From: Streptomyces wuyuanensis
GTDB lineage: Bacteria; Actinomycetota; Actinomycetes; Streptomycetales; Streptomycetaceae
Direction: 5' to 3'
Length of the DNA: 64,000 bases
NCBI RefSeq assembly: GCF_900103455.1
Contig: NZ_FNHI01000002.1
Span: forward strand, 372,001 to 436,000
The notes beneath the pieces are model-generated. The model worked only from the letters and a program-made list of their open reading frames with translations. It did no database searches and was not told the DNA's origin. How positions within the stretch are numbered: the stretch's first letter is position 1; every line of letters begins with the position of its first letter. A program made the position numbers and the translations under genes. Shown here one piece after another: positions 35,658-44,815 of this stretch.

Positions 35658-36350
35658 TCACAGACCGAGCAGCCAGCGACCGCCCCCGATCAGGGAGCAC
35701 AGCGATACGGCATGGAAGAGGAAGAACCACATCGCGGGCGGGACGTGCGTCAGTCTCGCCAGCTGGTCCGCGTCCGAGTCCGGCGCGCCCCCGTGCCTGC
35801 GCTTCGCCTGCAGTTCGAAGGCCGGCCGCACGCCGCCGAGCAGCAGGAACCACACGGCCGCGTAGGCGAACCCCGCCTGCACCTCCGGTTCGGTGAGCCA
35901 GGACACCAGGAGGAACGCCGCACCCGTGAGGATCACGGTGAGCGCCCCGTAGGCGTTGCGGATCATCACCAGCATCGCGATCAGCAGTGCCGTGGCAAAC
36001 CACAGCAGCAGCGTGATGCGGTGCGCGGCGAGCAGCCAGGCACCGCCGAGGCCGAGCAGCGGCGGCGCTGTGTAGCCGGCGGCAGCCGTGAGGATCATGC
36101 CGAGGCCGGTCGGCTTGCCGCGGCTGACCGTCAGGCCGCTGGTGTCCGAATGCAGCCGGATGCCGTCCAGCCTCCGGCCGGTGACCAGGGCGACGAGGCC
36201 GTGCCCGCCCTCGTGGGCGATGGTGATCGCGTTGCGGGACAGCCGCCAGACCGCGTGCGGCACGACCGCGGCCAGGGCGAGCACGGCCGTGCCTATGACG
36301 AGCCAGCGGTCGGGGGCCGGCTGGGTGCCGAAGATTTCGGGTGTGACCAT
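35658..36350 (-). CDS. M50 family membrane metallopeptidase
   Basis: A 230-residue polytopic membrane protein. HEGGHGLVALVTG gives the HExxH zinc motif inside the first core helix, as in site-2 proteases. Several further transmembrane helices follow, but the family's second motif (NPDG/LDG) is not obvious, so this is the shortened actinobacterial M50B-like type. ATG at 36350 has GAGGAG 11 nt upstream; an alternative ATG at 36401 would share its CATG with the divergent start. Substrate unknown. Confidence 0.82.
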   Translation of the reverse strand: MVTPEIFGTQPAPDRWLVIGTAVLALAAVVPHAVWRLSRNAITIAHEGGHGLVALVTGRRLDGIRLHSDTSGLTVSRGKPTGLGMILTAAAGYTAPPLLGLGGAWLLAAHRITLLLWFATALLIAMLVMIRNAYGALTVILTGAAFLLVSWLTEPEVQAGFAYAAVWFLLLGGVRPAFELQAKRRHGGAPDSDADQLARLTHVPPAMWFFLFHAVSLCSLIGGGRWLLGL

Positions 36351-36399
36351 TTCCGGGGTGGCTCCTCGGGAGGCTCGGGGTCGTGGCAGTGTGGCACTC

Positions 36400-37215
36400 A
36401 TGTGCGGACGTTATGCAGCGAGTCGCAGGCCCGAGGACCTCACCGGACTCTTCCAGATCGAGAAGTGGGAGCCGACGGAGGCCCTGGCCCCCGACTGGAA
36501 CGTGGCCCCCACGAAAGAGGTCTACGCGGTACTCGAACGTCCTCTGAAGGACGCGGACGACCGTCGTCCGGTTCGTCAGCTGAGGAAACTCAGGTGGGGG
36601 CTCGTCCCGTCCTTCGCCAAGAACCCCGAGGGCGCGGCCCGGATGATCAACGCACGGGCCGAGACCGTCCACGAGAAGCCCTCGTTCCGCCGGCCCTTCG
36701 TGGCCCGGCGCTGCATCCTGCCCGCGGACGGCTACTACGAGTGGGTCACCGGCACCGAGGAGCGGGAGCTGGAGGTGAAGGGGAAGAAGAAGCGGCCCCG
36801 CAAGCAGCCGTACTTCGTCACCCCGGCCGACGGCTCGGTCTTCGCCATGGCCGGGCTGTACGAGTTCTGGCGCGACCGGACCCTGCCGGACGACCACCCA
36901 CAGTCCTGGTGGGTGACCTGCTCCGTGATCACCACGGAGGCGGAGACCGGGCCGCTGGGGGTCGCGCCGGCCGAGGGCCCGCGCTCGCTGTCCGACATCC
37001 ATCCGCGGATGCCGCTGATGCTCACCGAGGACCGCTGGGATGCCTGGCTGGACCCGGCCCGTACCGACCCGGACGAGCTGCGCGAGCTTCTGGCGCCGCC
37101 GCCCACGGGTCTGATGCGCGCCTATCCCGTGGGAACGGCGGTCTCCAGCGTCCGCAACAACGGCCCGGAACTGCTGGAGGAGCTGGAGGCCCCGGAGGTC
37201 GGCACGCTCTTCTGA
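36400..37215 (+). CDS. SOS response-associated peptidase family (SRAP; HMCES/YedK) protein
   Basis: A 271-residue SRAP protein. MCGRY puts the catalytic Cys at position 2 after Met removal; downstream NARAETVHEKPSFR supplies the conserved Asn and Glu, and IHPRMPLML the His. The family forms a thiazolidine crosslink with abasic sites in single-stranded DNA, shielding them. No Shine-Dalgarno; CAGTGT 7 nt upstream suggests a leaderless mRNA. Divergent from the M50 gene. Confidence 0.92.
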   Translation: MCGRYAASRRPEDLTGLFQIEKWEPTEALAPDWNVAPTKEVYAVLERPLKDADDRRPVRQLRKLRWGLVPSFAKNPEGAARMINARAETVHEKPSFRRPFVARRCILPADGYYEWVTGTEERELEVKGKKKRPRKQPYFVTPADGSVFAMAGLYEFWRDRTLPDDHPQSWWVTCSVITTEAETGPLGVAPAEGPRSLSDIHPRMPLMLTEDRWDAWLDPARTDPDELRELLAPPPTGLMRAYPVGTAVSSVRNNGPELLEELEAPEVGTLF

Positions 37216-37257
37216 TCCGTCCCGCGTCTCCCGGGCCTGTGGTGTGACACTGCTGTC

Positions 37258-37893
37258 GTGACACAGAGCGAGATCGTCGAGACACCCGCCGGGGACGCCC
37301 GTATCACCTGGCACCCGGCAACCGGCAGGGCCGGCGTCGTGCTGGCGGTGAGCCACGGCGCGGGCGGCGGCATCGGCGCACAGGACCTGCAGGCCCTGGC
37401 GGCCGCGCTGCCGGCCGCCGGGGTCACGGTGGCCCTGGTGGAGCAGCCGTGGCGGGTGGCGGGCAAGAAGGTCGCGCCCGCGCCGAAGACCCTGGACACC
37501 GGCTGGCGCGGACTGTGGCCGGCCCTGGAGAAGAAGGGGCTCCCGATCGTCGCCGGCGGGCGCAGCGCGGGCGCCCGCGTGGCCTGCCGCACCGCCCGCG
37601 AGCTGGGCGCCCGCGCCGTCCTGGCGCTGAGCTTCCCGCTGCATCCGCCGGGGAAGCCGGAGAAGTCCCGGGCGGACGAGCTCCTCGGCGCCGGGGTGCC
37701 CGTTCTGGTCGTCCAGGGCGGGAACGATTCGTTCGGCAGGCCGGAGGAGTTCCCGGACGGTTCGTACGAACTGATCGAGGTGGACGCGGCCGACCACGGG
37801 CTCTCGGTGCCCAAGCGGGCGGCCCTCACCCAGCAGGAGGCGCTGGGGACCGTCGTCGACGGCGTACGGAAGTGGATCACCGCCCTGGTGTGA
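37258..37893 (+). CDS. Alpha/beta-hydrolase family protein (KANL3/Tex30-like)
   Basis: A 211-residue small alpha/beta-hydrolase. SHGAGGG forms the oxyanion loop, [12 protein letters not shown] the nucleophile elbow (G-x-S-x-G), [12 protein letters not shown] the acid region, and ADHGLSVP the catalytic His. The short size and SHGAGG match the dienelactone-hydrolase-like KANL3/Tex30 group of unknown substrate. The GTG at 37258 follows GACACT by 6 nt, implying leaderless expression. Confidence 0.85.
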   Translation: MTQSEIVETPAGDARITWHPATGRAGVVLAVSHGAGGGIGAQDLQALAAALPAAGVTVALVEQPWRVAGKKVAPAPKTLDTGWRGLWPALEKKGLPIVAGGRSAGARVACRTARELGARAVLALSFPLHPPGKPEKSRADELLGAGVPVLVVQGGNDSFGRPEEFPDGSYELIEVDAADHGLSVPKRAALTQQEALGTVVDGVRKWITALV

Positions 37894-37923
37894 CCGGCCG
37901 GACGGAGGGCGGTGCGGCTGCCG

Positions 37924-37950
37924 GGAATAGTGCGGGGCGCACTCGCCGTT
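37924..37950 (+). promoter_or_regulatory. Sigma-R autoregulatory promoter (GGAAT-N19-GTT)
   Basis: GGAAT (37924-37928) and GTT (37948-37950) separated by 19 nt, one more than the modal spacing. The predicted transcript start near 37957 lies upstream of the ATG at 37995, so this promoter yields the mRNA able to encode the long isoform sigma-R'. This matches the inducible promoter described for sigR in S. coelicolor. Confidence 0.8.
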
Positions 37951-37994
37951 GTGCAGCACGTCAGCACAGCAAGCGTGGAGAGGGAGTCCGTCGC

Positions 37995-38807
37995 ATGGGT
38001 TCGACCATCTGCCCGAGCCGGTCGCAGGCCGCCGACCTGGACTGGACGGTCCTGCCTGCGCCGAAGGCGGCAACGATTCGGGCGGCGGGCGGAGCGGTTG
38101 GTCGTCTATCCTCCGATTCGAGCGGGTCCGGTCTCGGTCTCGCCACAGCGTTGGAGGAGGTGGGTCCGGTCACTGGGACCGACGACGGCCACACGGAAGA
38201 GACGGCCGCCGAGCGCAACGCGCGGTTCGAGCGGGACGCTCTCGGCTACCTCGACCAGATGTACTCGGCCGCGCTGCGTATGACGCGCAATCCGGCCGAC
38301 GCCGAGGATCTCGTACAGGAGACGTACGCGAAGGCCTACGGTTCGTTCCACCAGTTCCGTGAGGGCACCAACCTCAAGGCGTGGATGTACCGCATCCTCA
38401 CGAACACCTTCATCAACTCGTACCGCAAGAAGCAGCGTGAACCGCAGCGCAGTGCGGCGGAGGAGATCGAGGACTGGCAGCTCGCCCGCGCCGAGTCGCA
38501 CATGTCGACCGGTCTGCGCTCGGCAGAGTCCCAGGCACTCGACCACCTGCCGGACTCCGATGTCAAGGAAGCCCTGCAGGCGATCCCGGAGGAGTTCCGC
38601 ATCGCCGTCTATCTCGCCGACGTCGAGGGCTTTGCGTACAAGGAGATCGCGGACATCATGGGGACTCCCATCGGTACGGTGATGTCCCGACTGCACCGTG
38701 GCCGCCGCCAGCTGCGCGGCATGCTCGAGGACTACGCCCGTGAGCGCGGGCTCGTTCCCGCGGGCGCCGGGGAGTCGACGAACGATCGGAAAGGCGCGGG
38801 CTCATGA
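37995..38807 (+). CDS. sigR: Long isoform sigma-R' (55-residue N-terminal extension of SigR)
   Basis: An ATG at 37995, preceded by GAGAGGGAG, is in frame with and exactly 55 codons upstream of the short start at 38160. The extension begins [17 protein letters not shown] and is Ser/Ala/Gly-rich without a fold. In S. coelicolor the inducible transcript makes sigma-R', a version with a 55-residue extension that is rapidly degraded and so shuts the response down; the length match here is exact. Presence of the frame is seen; instability is from the literature on the homologue. Confidence 0.8.
   Translation: MGSTICPSRSQAADLDWTVLPAPKAATIRAAGGAVGRLSSDSSGSGLGLATALEEVGPVTGTDDGHTEETAAERNARFERDALGYLDQMYSAALRMTRNPADAEDLVQETYAKAYGSFHQFREGTNLKAWMYRILTNTFINSYRKKQREPQRSAAEEIEDWQLARAESHMSTGLRSAESQALDHLPDSDVKEALQAIPEEFRIAVYLADVEGFAYKEIADIMGTPIGTVMSRLHRGRRQLRGMLEDYARERGLVPAGAGESTNDRKGAGS
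38160..38807 (+). CDS. sigR: ECF sigma factor SigR, thiol-oxidative stress
   Basis: The 215-residue short isoform. Region 2 reads [33 protein letters not shown] and [20 protein letters not shown]; region 4 reads [30 protein letters not shown]. It directs RNA polymerase to GGAAT-N18-GTT promoters of thioredoxin, mycothiol and proteolysis genes. GTG at 38160 lies immediately after GGAGGAG, an unusually tight spacing. Overlaps rsrA by ATGA, giving balanced synthesis with its anti-sigma factor. Confidence 0.95.
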   Translation: MGPVTGTDDGHTEETAAERNARFERDALGYLDQMYSAALRMTRNPADAEDLVQETYAKAYGSFHQFREGTNLKAWMYRILTNTFINSYRKKQREPQRSAAEEIEDWQLARAESHMSTGLRSAESQALDHLPDSDVKEALQAIPEEFRIAVYLADVEGFAYKEIADIMGTPIGTVMSRLHRGRRQLRGMLEDYARERGLVPAGAGESTNDRKGAGS

Positions 38808-39121
38808 GCTGCGGAGAGCCGCACGAGACTGACTGCGCGGAGGTACTCGACCATCTGTACGAGTTCCTCGACCGTGAGATGCCCGATGCCGACTGCACCA
38901 AGTTCGAGGTGCACTTCGAGGAGTGCTCGCCCTGCCTGGAGAAGTACGGCCTTGAGCAGGCGGTGAAGAAGCTCGTCAAGCGCTGCTGCGGCCATGACGA
39001 CGTGCCGGTGGACCTGCGTGCCAAGGTCATGGGCCGGATCGAGCTGATCAGGGCCGGCGAGGCCGTGCCCGACCACGACGTGACGGCGGGCCCGGCGGAC
39101 GTGCCGACTCCGGCCGAGTAG
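38804..39121 (+). CDS. rsrA: Zinc-binding anti-sigma factor RsrA
   Basis: A 105-residue ZAS-family anti-sigma factor. C11, H37, C41 and C44 are the zinc/redox cluster (HFEECSPC is HxxxCxxC), and C3, C31, C61 and C62 complete the same seven-cysteine set and numbering as S. coelicolor RsrA. Disulfide formation expels zinc and releases SigR. The start overlaps the sigR stop (ATGA), so expression is coupled. Confidence 0.96.
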   Translation: MSCGEPHETDCAEVLDHLYEFLDREMPDADCTKFEVHFEECSPCLEKYGLEQAVKKLVKRCCGHDDVPVDLRAKVMGRIELIRAGEAVPDHDVTAGPADVPTPAE

Positions 39122-39385
39122 CCGGCCCGGCCGCGGCGCGGGCACAGGGGCGGGACCCATGAGGTCGCGCCCCTTCGCCGTACCCGGGCCGGTGTCGTCG
39201 CACCCGCCTGCCCCGCACGGGCACGCCGCCCGCCTGCCCCGCACGAGCACACCGCATGCCCCCGCACGGGCACATGCACGCGCCTGTCACCCGATGGTGC
39301 CAATCCCCGGCAAGCGAATGTCCGGAGTTGGACAACTCGCTAGCCTGACGCTCTGTTTGGGGGCTGCCGAGGAGGCTGACGGCGG

Positions 39386-40798
39386 GTGAGACGCATTCCC
39401 GGAGCGGCGCGCGGATACATCCTGTGCGCGGTGGTGGGCGCCGGGTCGTGCGCCCTGCCCGCCGTGCGCCCCGGGGCGGACACTCCCTGGACCACCGTGG
39501 CGCTGCTGGCCGGTCTCTACGCCCTGTGTGAGGCCCCGGGGCGCTGCCCCTTCCTGGGGCGGATGCTGGGCGGGTCCGTACCGGTCGGCGCCGGATCGTT
39601 CTTCCCCGTCCTGCTCGCCGCCGCCCTGCTGCTGCCGCCCGCCGGGGCCGCGCTCGCCGCGGTGCCGGGGGCCCTGCTCGCCCGCGTGGAGCAGCGCCCG
39701 GGAGGCGTCCGGCGGGTCTGGCGGGCCGCCCGGCTCAGCCTGGCGGCGGGCGCCGCGTCCGGCGCGGCGGCCCTGTGCGGCGGTCCCGCAGCCCTGGCGG
39801 CCCCCGCCCTCCCGTACGCTCTGGTCCCCGCCTGCGCCGCCGCGCTGACGTTCTGCCTCGTCGTGGCCGCGCTCGACGGGGGCATCCTCGCCACCGCCGA
39901 GCGGGTGCCGGTCCGGGCCGCCTGGCGCGGGCTGCTGCCGGGTTCACTCGGCCCGCACCTCGTGCACGGGCTGGCGGGGCTGATGACGGCGGTCCTGTGG
40001 CGGAGCCCCTACGGGCCGCCGGCCGCCCTGTTCGTGCTGCTGCCCATGTACATCTCGTGCTGGGTCTTCGCGCAGTACCACCGTGAGCAGGGCGCCCATC
40101 GGTCCACCATCCGCGCCCTCGTCCAGGCCGTCGACATCAAGGACCGCTACACCCGCGGTCACAGCGAGCGGGTAGGCCGGGCGAGCGTGCTGATCGCCCG
40201 CGAGCTGGGGATGGACGAGGACCGGCTCGAGGTGCTCCGGTTCGCGGGCATCCTCCACGACGTGGGCAAGCTCGGCGTGCCCACACGGGTGCTCCGCAAG
40301 GACGGCCCGCTGACCCAGGAGGAGCGCCGGGTGATCGAGCTGCACCCCGAGTACGGGCACGAGATCGTCCGCGGCATCGGCTTCCTCGGCGAGGCCCGTG
40401 CGGCGATCCTCCACCACCACGAGCGGCTCGACGGCAGCGGCTACCCGTACGGCCTCGCAGGACGCCAGATTCCGGAGGTCGCCCGTGTCGTGGCCGTCGC
40501 CGACGCCTTCGACGCCATGACCTCGACCCGTTCGTACAGCAGGGCACGGCCCGTGCCCACCGCGGTCGAGGAGCTCAAGCGGTGTGCGGGCACCCAGTTC
40601 GACCCCCGGATGGTCCGGGCCCTCGTCCGCGCCCTGGACCGGCACGGCTGGGAGACCGCCGTCACGGCCGACGAGCCCGCCGTGCCCCCCCGGCCGCTCC
40701 TCGGGCGGGCCGCCCTCCCGGCTCAGCCGAAGGGGGCGCCGGCCGCCGGGTCGCACGGCGGGCGCGGCGGCGCCGCCCGGCACCGGCGGGGCGGATGA
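39386..40798 (+). CDS. Membrane HD-GYP domain protein (predicted c-di-GMP phosphodiesterase)
   Basis: A 470-residue protein. Residues 1-220 contain about six hydrophobic helices rich in Ala/Leu/Gly. Residues 225-420 are an HD-GYP domain with all hallmarks: GHSERVG, ILHDVGKLGVP, HPEYGHEI, HHHERLDGSGYPYGL and VADAFDAMTSTRSY. Active HD-GYP enzymes degrade c-di-GMP, which controls Streptomyces development through BldD. The C-terminus is a Pro/Gly tail. GTG at 39386, about 260 nt after rsrA with a separate promoter likely (TAGCCT near 39340). Coupled by ATGA to a degenerate partner. Confidence 0.9.
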   Translation: MRRIPGAARGYILCAVVGAGSCALPAVRPGADTPWTTVALLAGLYALCEAPGRCPFLGRMLGGSVPVGAGSFFPVLLAAALLLPPAGAALAAVPGALLARVEQRPGGVRRVWRAARLSLAAGAASGAAALCGGPAALAAPALPYALVPACAAALTFCLVVAALDGGILATAERVPVRAAWRGLLPGSLGPHLVHGLAGLMTAVLWRSPYGPPAALFVLLPMYISCWVFAQYHREQGAHRSTIRALVQAVDIKDRYTRGHSERVGRASVLIARELGMDEDRLEVLRFAGILHDVGKLGVPTRVLRKDGPLTQEERRVIELHPEYGHEIVRGIGFLGEARAAILHHHERLDGSGYPYGLAGRQIPEVARVVAVADAFDAMTSTRSYSRARPVPTAVEELKRCAGTQFDPRMVRALVRALDRHGWETAVTADEPAVPPRPLLGRAALPAQPKGAPAAGSHGGRGGAARHRRGG

Positions 40799-42042
40799 GC
40801 GCGCGGGCGCCGGGGGTCGTCACCGCCGTGTACGCGGCGGCGGTCGTGCTCGCCGCGGCCGGGCTCGGCTGGACCGGGTGGAACGGGGTCGCGGAACCCC
40901 TCGTCGCCCTGGCGTTCGGGCTGCTGATCGCGGTGGGCGAACTCGCCCGCTGGGGAGCCCTGCCCGGGGAGCGGGAGCCGGCCCCCCTCGGCGCCGCCGG
41001 CGCGCTCGCCTACGCCCTGCTCGCCGAGAACGCCGGTCAGGCCACCGCGCACGGCGTCCCGCAGATCGTGGCCGTCGTCACGGCCGGCGCCCTGGCCGGC
41101 GCCGTCCCGCACGTCGCCCAGGGCCGGGGGCCGGCGCCCGACCACGTCGCCCGCAGGGTGATCACGGTCACGTTCGCCGCGGTCTGCTTCCGGCCGCTCC
41201 ACGGGCCGGGCGCCCCTGAAGAGCTCGCCACCGGCCCCGGTCACGTCCTGGTGATGCTGCTCGTGCTGGTGCTCACCGCCCTGTGCGACGCCGTCCTCGC
41301 GGCCCTGATGGTGCGTGCACGTACCAGGTACCCCTTCGGGCCTCTGCTGCGCGAGGAGCTGCGCTCGCTCCCCGGCATCGGCTCCGCGGTCTGTGCGACG
41401 GGTGCCGTCATGGCGCTCGGCACGGCCGTCGCCGGGCTCTGGGCCCTGCCGGTGTTCTGTCTGCCGCTGCTGCTCACGCAGTTGTCGTTCCGGCGGTTCG
41501 CCGCGGTCCGTACGACCTACCGGCAGACCATCGCCTCGCTCGCACGGGCGACCGAGATCGCCGGCTACACCCCCCACGGGCACGCGCGCAGGGTCGCCGC
41601 CCTGAGCGCGGCCGTCGGCCGTGAGCTGGGGCTCTCCGGCCCGGACCTGATCGTCCTGGAGTACGCGGCGCTGATGCACGACATCGGCCAGCTCTCCCTC
41701 GTGGACCCCGTACCGGACGGGGCGACCGCCCTGCTGCCGGTGCCGGAGCAGCGCAGGATCGCCCTGCTCGGCGGTGCCGTCGTCCGCCAGACCGGGGTTC
41801 CGCAGGCGGTCGCGGTGGTCGTCGAGCGGCAGGCCGACCCGTACCGCGAACAGCCGCTGCCCGCCCGTATTGTCCGCACCGTCAACGCGTACGACGATCT
41901 CACCGGTGAAAGTGCCGGGAGCGCGCTCGCCGCACTGGAGCAGCTCCGCCTGGGAACCGCTCACGACTACCAGCCGGAAGTGGTGGAGTCCCTGGCCCGG
42001 GTGCTGTCGCGCGGTGGTCTCGGTCCCGCTCAGCCTGGGTAA
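40795..42042 (+). CDS. Membrane protein with degenerate HD-GYP/HD domain
   Basis: A 415-residue protein with the same layout as its upstream neighbour: hydrophobic N-terminal half, then a C-terminal HD domain. HGHARRVAALS and ALMHDIGQLSL keep the HD pair, but the HH...DGxGYP segment is replaced by VVERQADPYREQ, so the catalytic GYP motif is lost while VNAYDDLT (VADAFDA equivalent) remains. Likely inactive or a regulator of the adjacent enzyme (inference). ATG overlaps the upstream stop (ATGA). Confidence 0.85.
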   Translation: MSARAPGVVTAVYAAAVVLAAAGLGWTGWNGVAEPLVALAFGLLIAVGELARWGALPGEREPAPLGAAGALAYALLAENAGQATAHGVPQIVAVVTAGALAGAVPHVAQGRGPAPDHVARRVITVTFAAVCFRPLHGPGAPEELATGPGHVLVMLLVLVLTALCDAVLAALMVRARTRYPFGPLLREELRSLPGIGSAVCATGAVMALGTAVAGLWALPVFCLPLLLTQLSFRRFAAVRTTYRQTIASLARATEIAGYTPHGHARRVAALSAAVGRELGLSGPDLIVLEYAALMHDIGQLSLVDPVPDGATALLPVPEQRRIALLGGAVVRQTGVPQAVAVVVERQADPYREQPLPARIVRTVNAYDDLTGESAGSALAALEQLRLGTAHDYQPEVVESLARVLSRGGLGPAQPG

Positions 42043-42173
42043 CCCATGGGTAATGAGCGGGCGTCCGACCGGGCATGGTTGGATGCGAAAGAAGGACCAC
42101 TGAGAGACATCGACACGCAGACACTCAGGCAGTGTCCGGGGGCAGTGACCCGAGCGACCGGCAGGCGGGAATC

Positions 42174-43178
42174 GTGAGGATCTTCGGGAAGGTACGGCAT
42201 CGGCCCTCCGCCTCTTGGCGGCAGGCCACCGACCGCGCGTTCACGCTGATCGGCGACGGCCGGTACGAGGACGCGGGCGCGCTGCTGACGCGCGCGGCGG
42301 ATCTGGAGCCCTGGCTCTCCGAGTCGTGGTTCAACCTCGCGCTCCTCCACAAGTTCCGGCACGACTGGGAGCAGGCCCGCGCCGCGGGCCTGCGGGCCGT
42401 CGCCCTGCTGGACAAGGAGACGGGCGCCCCCGACTGGTGGAACGTGGGGATCGCCGCCACCGCCCTGCAGGACTGGCCGCTGGCCCGGCGCGCCTGGCAG
42501 GCGTACGGGCTGAAGGTGCCCGGTGGCCCGCGCGCCGCGGGCGGCGGGGGAGCGGCGGCGGGCGCGGAGCCCGTCGGCATGGAGCTGGGCAGCGCCGCCG
42601 TGCGGCTGTCGCCCGAGGGCGAGGCGGAGGTCGTGTGGGGCCGCAGGCTCGACCCGGCACGGATAGAGGTGCTGTCGATCCCGCTGCCGTCGTCCGGCCG
42701 TCGCTGGGGCGAGGTCGTCCTCCACGACGGCGTCCCGCACGGCGAACGCACCACCGCGGCGGGACACAGCTTCCCCGTCTTCGACGAGATCGAGCTCTGG
42801 GCGCCCTCGCCCGTGCCGACCTGGGTGGTGCTGCTGGAGGCCGCGACCGAGGAGGACCGGGACGCGCTGGAGCAGCTCGCCGCCGACGCCGGGTTCGCGG
42901 CCGAGGACTGGTCCTCGTCGGTGCGGCTGCTGTGCCGGGCGTGTTCCGAGGGCGTGATGCCGAGCGCCGAGGGGGACGGGGAGCACCTGGACCCGCACGA
43001 CCACAGTGAGCCGGGCCACCCGGGTCCGCTGGGCCACCGCACCGCCGGCGAGCTCTGGGTGCCGGAGCGGGAGTGCGGAATCGCCGCCCCCGCCGCGCTC
43101 GTGCGGGGGCTGCTCGACGGCTGGGTGGCGGACAGCCCCGACAGCCGCGAGTGGCGCGATCTCGAGGAAGTCTGCTGA
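42174..43178 (+). CDS. Tetratricopeptide repeat protein
   Basis: A 334-residue protein. Residues 15-110 contain two to three TPR-like helical pairs (AFTLIGDGRYEDAGALLTRA, then LALLHKFRHDWEQARAAGL). The rest is a mixed alpha/beta region with EVVWGRRLDPARIEVLSIPLPSSG and a His/Gly-rich loop. The GTG start at 42174 is chosen for GGCGGG upstream; the frame stays open back to ATG 42075. It lies between the HD-GYP pair and deformylase. Function unknown. Confidence 0.8.
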   Translation: MRIFGKVRHRPSASWRQATDRAFTLIGDGRYEDAGALLTRAADLEPWLSESWFNLALLHKFRHDWEQARAAGLRAVALLDKETGAPDWWNVGIAATALQDWPLARRAWQAYGLKVPGGPRAAGGGGAAAGAEPVGMELGSAAVRLSPEGEAEVVWGRRLDPARIEVLSIPLPSSGRRWGEVVLHDGVPHGERTTAAGHSFPVFDEIELWAPSPVPTWVVLLEAATEEDRDALEQLAADAGFAAEDWSSSVRLLCRACSEGVMPSAEGDGEHLDPHDHSEPGHPGPLGHRTAGELWVPERECGIAAPAALVRGLLDGWVADSPDSREWRDLEEVC

Positions 43179-43244
43179 CCACTGCCGCAGGGCCGTAGGC
43201 TGTACGGGTCATCGGGACGGTTTTGAGGAAGGCTTACGGCGGAA

Positions 43245-43874
43245 ATGGCGCAGCAGGAGACGGACGAGCAGATCAACGACGGCTTCGTCGTCGACACGGA
43301 GGACTGCGAGGAGCGCGAAACGGCCTACCGCGAGCGCGGCAGTGCCCGTCCCATCACCGTCGTCGGCAATCCGGTGCTCCACAAGGAGTGCCGGGACGTC
43401 ACGGAGTTCGACGACAAGCTCGCGGCGCTGATCGACGACATGTTCGCCAGCCAGCGGGCGGCCGAGGGCGTGGGCCTGGCCGCGAACCAGATCGGCGTGG
43501 ACCTCAAGGTCTTCGTCTACGACTGCCCGGACGACGAAGGCGCGCGCCACGTGGGCGTCGTCTGCAATCCGGTGCTGCAGGAGCTGCCGCCTGAGCTCCG
43601 GATCCTCGACGACTCCAACGAGGGCTGCCTGTCGGTCCCGACGGCGTACGCGTCGCTCGCCCGCCCGGACTACGCCGAGGTGCACGGCCAGGACGCCGAG
43701 GGCAAGCCCATCAAGGTGCGCGGCACCGGCTACTTCGCGCGCTGCCTGCAGCACGAGACGGACCACCTGTACGGCCGGCTCTACATCGACCGGCTGTCGA
43801 AGCGGGACCGCAAGGACGCGCTGCGGCAGATGGCGGAGGGCACACCGCGCTACGAGACCGTGCCCAACGACTGA
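43245..43874 (+). CDS. def: Peptide deformylase
   Basis: A 209-residue deformylase. Motif 1 GVGLAANQ (residues 76-82), motif 2 EGCLS with metal ligand C128, and motif 3 H170-E-T-D-H174. It removes the formyl group from nascent proteins. It has an N-terminal extension of about 30 acidic residues. ATG at 43245 after GGCGGAA. I see no sigma-R consensus upstream. Confidence 0.95.
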   Translation: MAQQETDEQINDGFVVDTEDCEERETAYRERGSARPITVVGNPVLHKECRDVTEFDDKLAALIDDMFASQRAAEGVGLAANQIGVDLKVFVYDCPDDEGARHVGVVCNPVLQELPPELRILDDSNEGCLSVPTAYASLARPDYAEVHGQDAEGKPIKVRGTGYFARCLQHETDHLYGRLYIDRLSKRDRKDALRQMAEGTPRYETVPND

Positions 43875-44065
43875 CCCGCCCTTCGGCCGTCGCGCGCTCC
43901 GCAAGCGCCTGTCCGCGCCCCGCACCGAACGTCGGCGCGGGGCGCGGCCGTTACCGCCAATGGGCCGACAAATGTCGGCACCCCGGGCCCTGTTGACGCG
44001 CGTCGACCGTCCCGTCAGTCTCTGGCGTGCACTCCCTCATCCGGTGGACCCGTCATGGAGGGCCG

Positions 44066-44803
44066 ATGCCCAGACGTACCGCTCGACTCCTGCTGTCGTT
44101 TGTCATGCTCATGGTCGCATCGCTGGGCGGGGTCGTGGCCACCGCCGGCACAGCGCACGCCGACGGCTGCTACACCTGGTCCCGCACCCTCTCCCAGGGC
44201 GCCACGGGCGCCGATGTCACCCAGCTCCAGATCCGTGTCGCCGGATATCCCGGCCACGGGGCGGTCCTGGCCGTCGACGGGGACTACGGACCGGCCACCA
44301 CGGCCGCCGTCAAGCGCTTCCAGTCCGCCTACGGCCTCGCCGCCGACGGTGTCGCCGGCCCCGCCACCTTCAGCAAGCTCTACGCCCTCCAGGACGACGA
44401 CTGCACCCCCGTCCACTTCAGCTACGCCGAACTGAACGACTGCAACTCCACCTGGGCGGGCGGCGCGGTGAGTGCCGCCACCGCCAAGTCCAACGCCCTG
44501 CGCACCATGTGGAAACTGGAGGCCATGCGGCACGCGCTCGGCGACCAGCCCCTCCGGGTCACCAGCGGTTTCCGCTCCCACGCCTGCAACGACGCGGTCG
44601 GCGGCGCATCGGGCAGCCGCCATCTCTACGGCGACGCGGCGGACCTGGGCGCAGGCCCGCACTCCCTGTGCACCCTGGCCCGGCAGGCCCGCAACCACGG
44701 CTTCAACGGCATCCTCGGCCCCGGCTACCCGGGCCACGGCGACCACGCCCACGTCGACCACCGCGCGAGCCGCTTCTGGTCGGCGTCCGGCTGCGGGATC
44801 TGA
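44066..44803 (+). CDS. Secreted M15 peptidase (D-Ala-D-Ala carboxypeptidase type) with peptidoglycan-binding domain
   Basis: A 245-residue exported protein. A Sec signal (PRRTARLLLSFVMLMVASL) ends near AHA-DG at about residue 33; a peptidoglycan-binding domain follows (GADVTQLQIRVAG, GPATTAAVKRFQ), then an M15A zinc peptidase core: TSGFRSHACN, GSRHLYGDAADLG (SxHxxGxAxD) and GHGDHAHVD. The layout equals the Streptomyces albus G DD-peptidase, a cell-wall carboxypeptidase. GGAGGG 3 nt before ATG. Confidence 0.92.
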   Translation: MPRRTARLLLSFVMLMVASLGGVVATAGTAHADGCYTWSRTLSQGATGADVTQLQIRVAGYPGHGAVLAVDGDYGPATTAAVKRFQSAYGLAADGVAGPATFSKLYALQDDDCTPVHFSYAELNDCNSTWAGGAVSAATAKSNALRTMWKLEAMRHALGDQPLRVTSGFRSHACNDAVGGASGSRHLYGDAADLGAGPHSLCTLARQARNHGFNGILGPGYPGHGDHAHVDHRASRFWSASGCGI

Positions 44804-44815
44804 ACGGCGACGGGC

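Noticed and set aside
39160..39300. Repetitive CCCGCACGGGCAC-like stretch between rsrA and the HD-GYP gene
   Set aside because: Copies are imperfect and short; no regular period, so no repeat feature is claimed.
43179..43244. Possible sigma-R promoter before peptide deformylase
   Set aside because: Only GGAAG is present and no GTT occurs at 18-19 nt; TAGGCT suggests an ordinary promoter instead.
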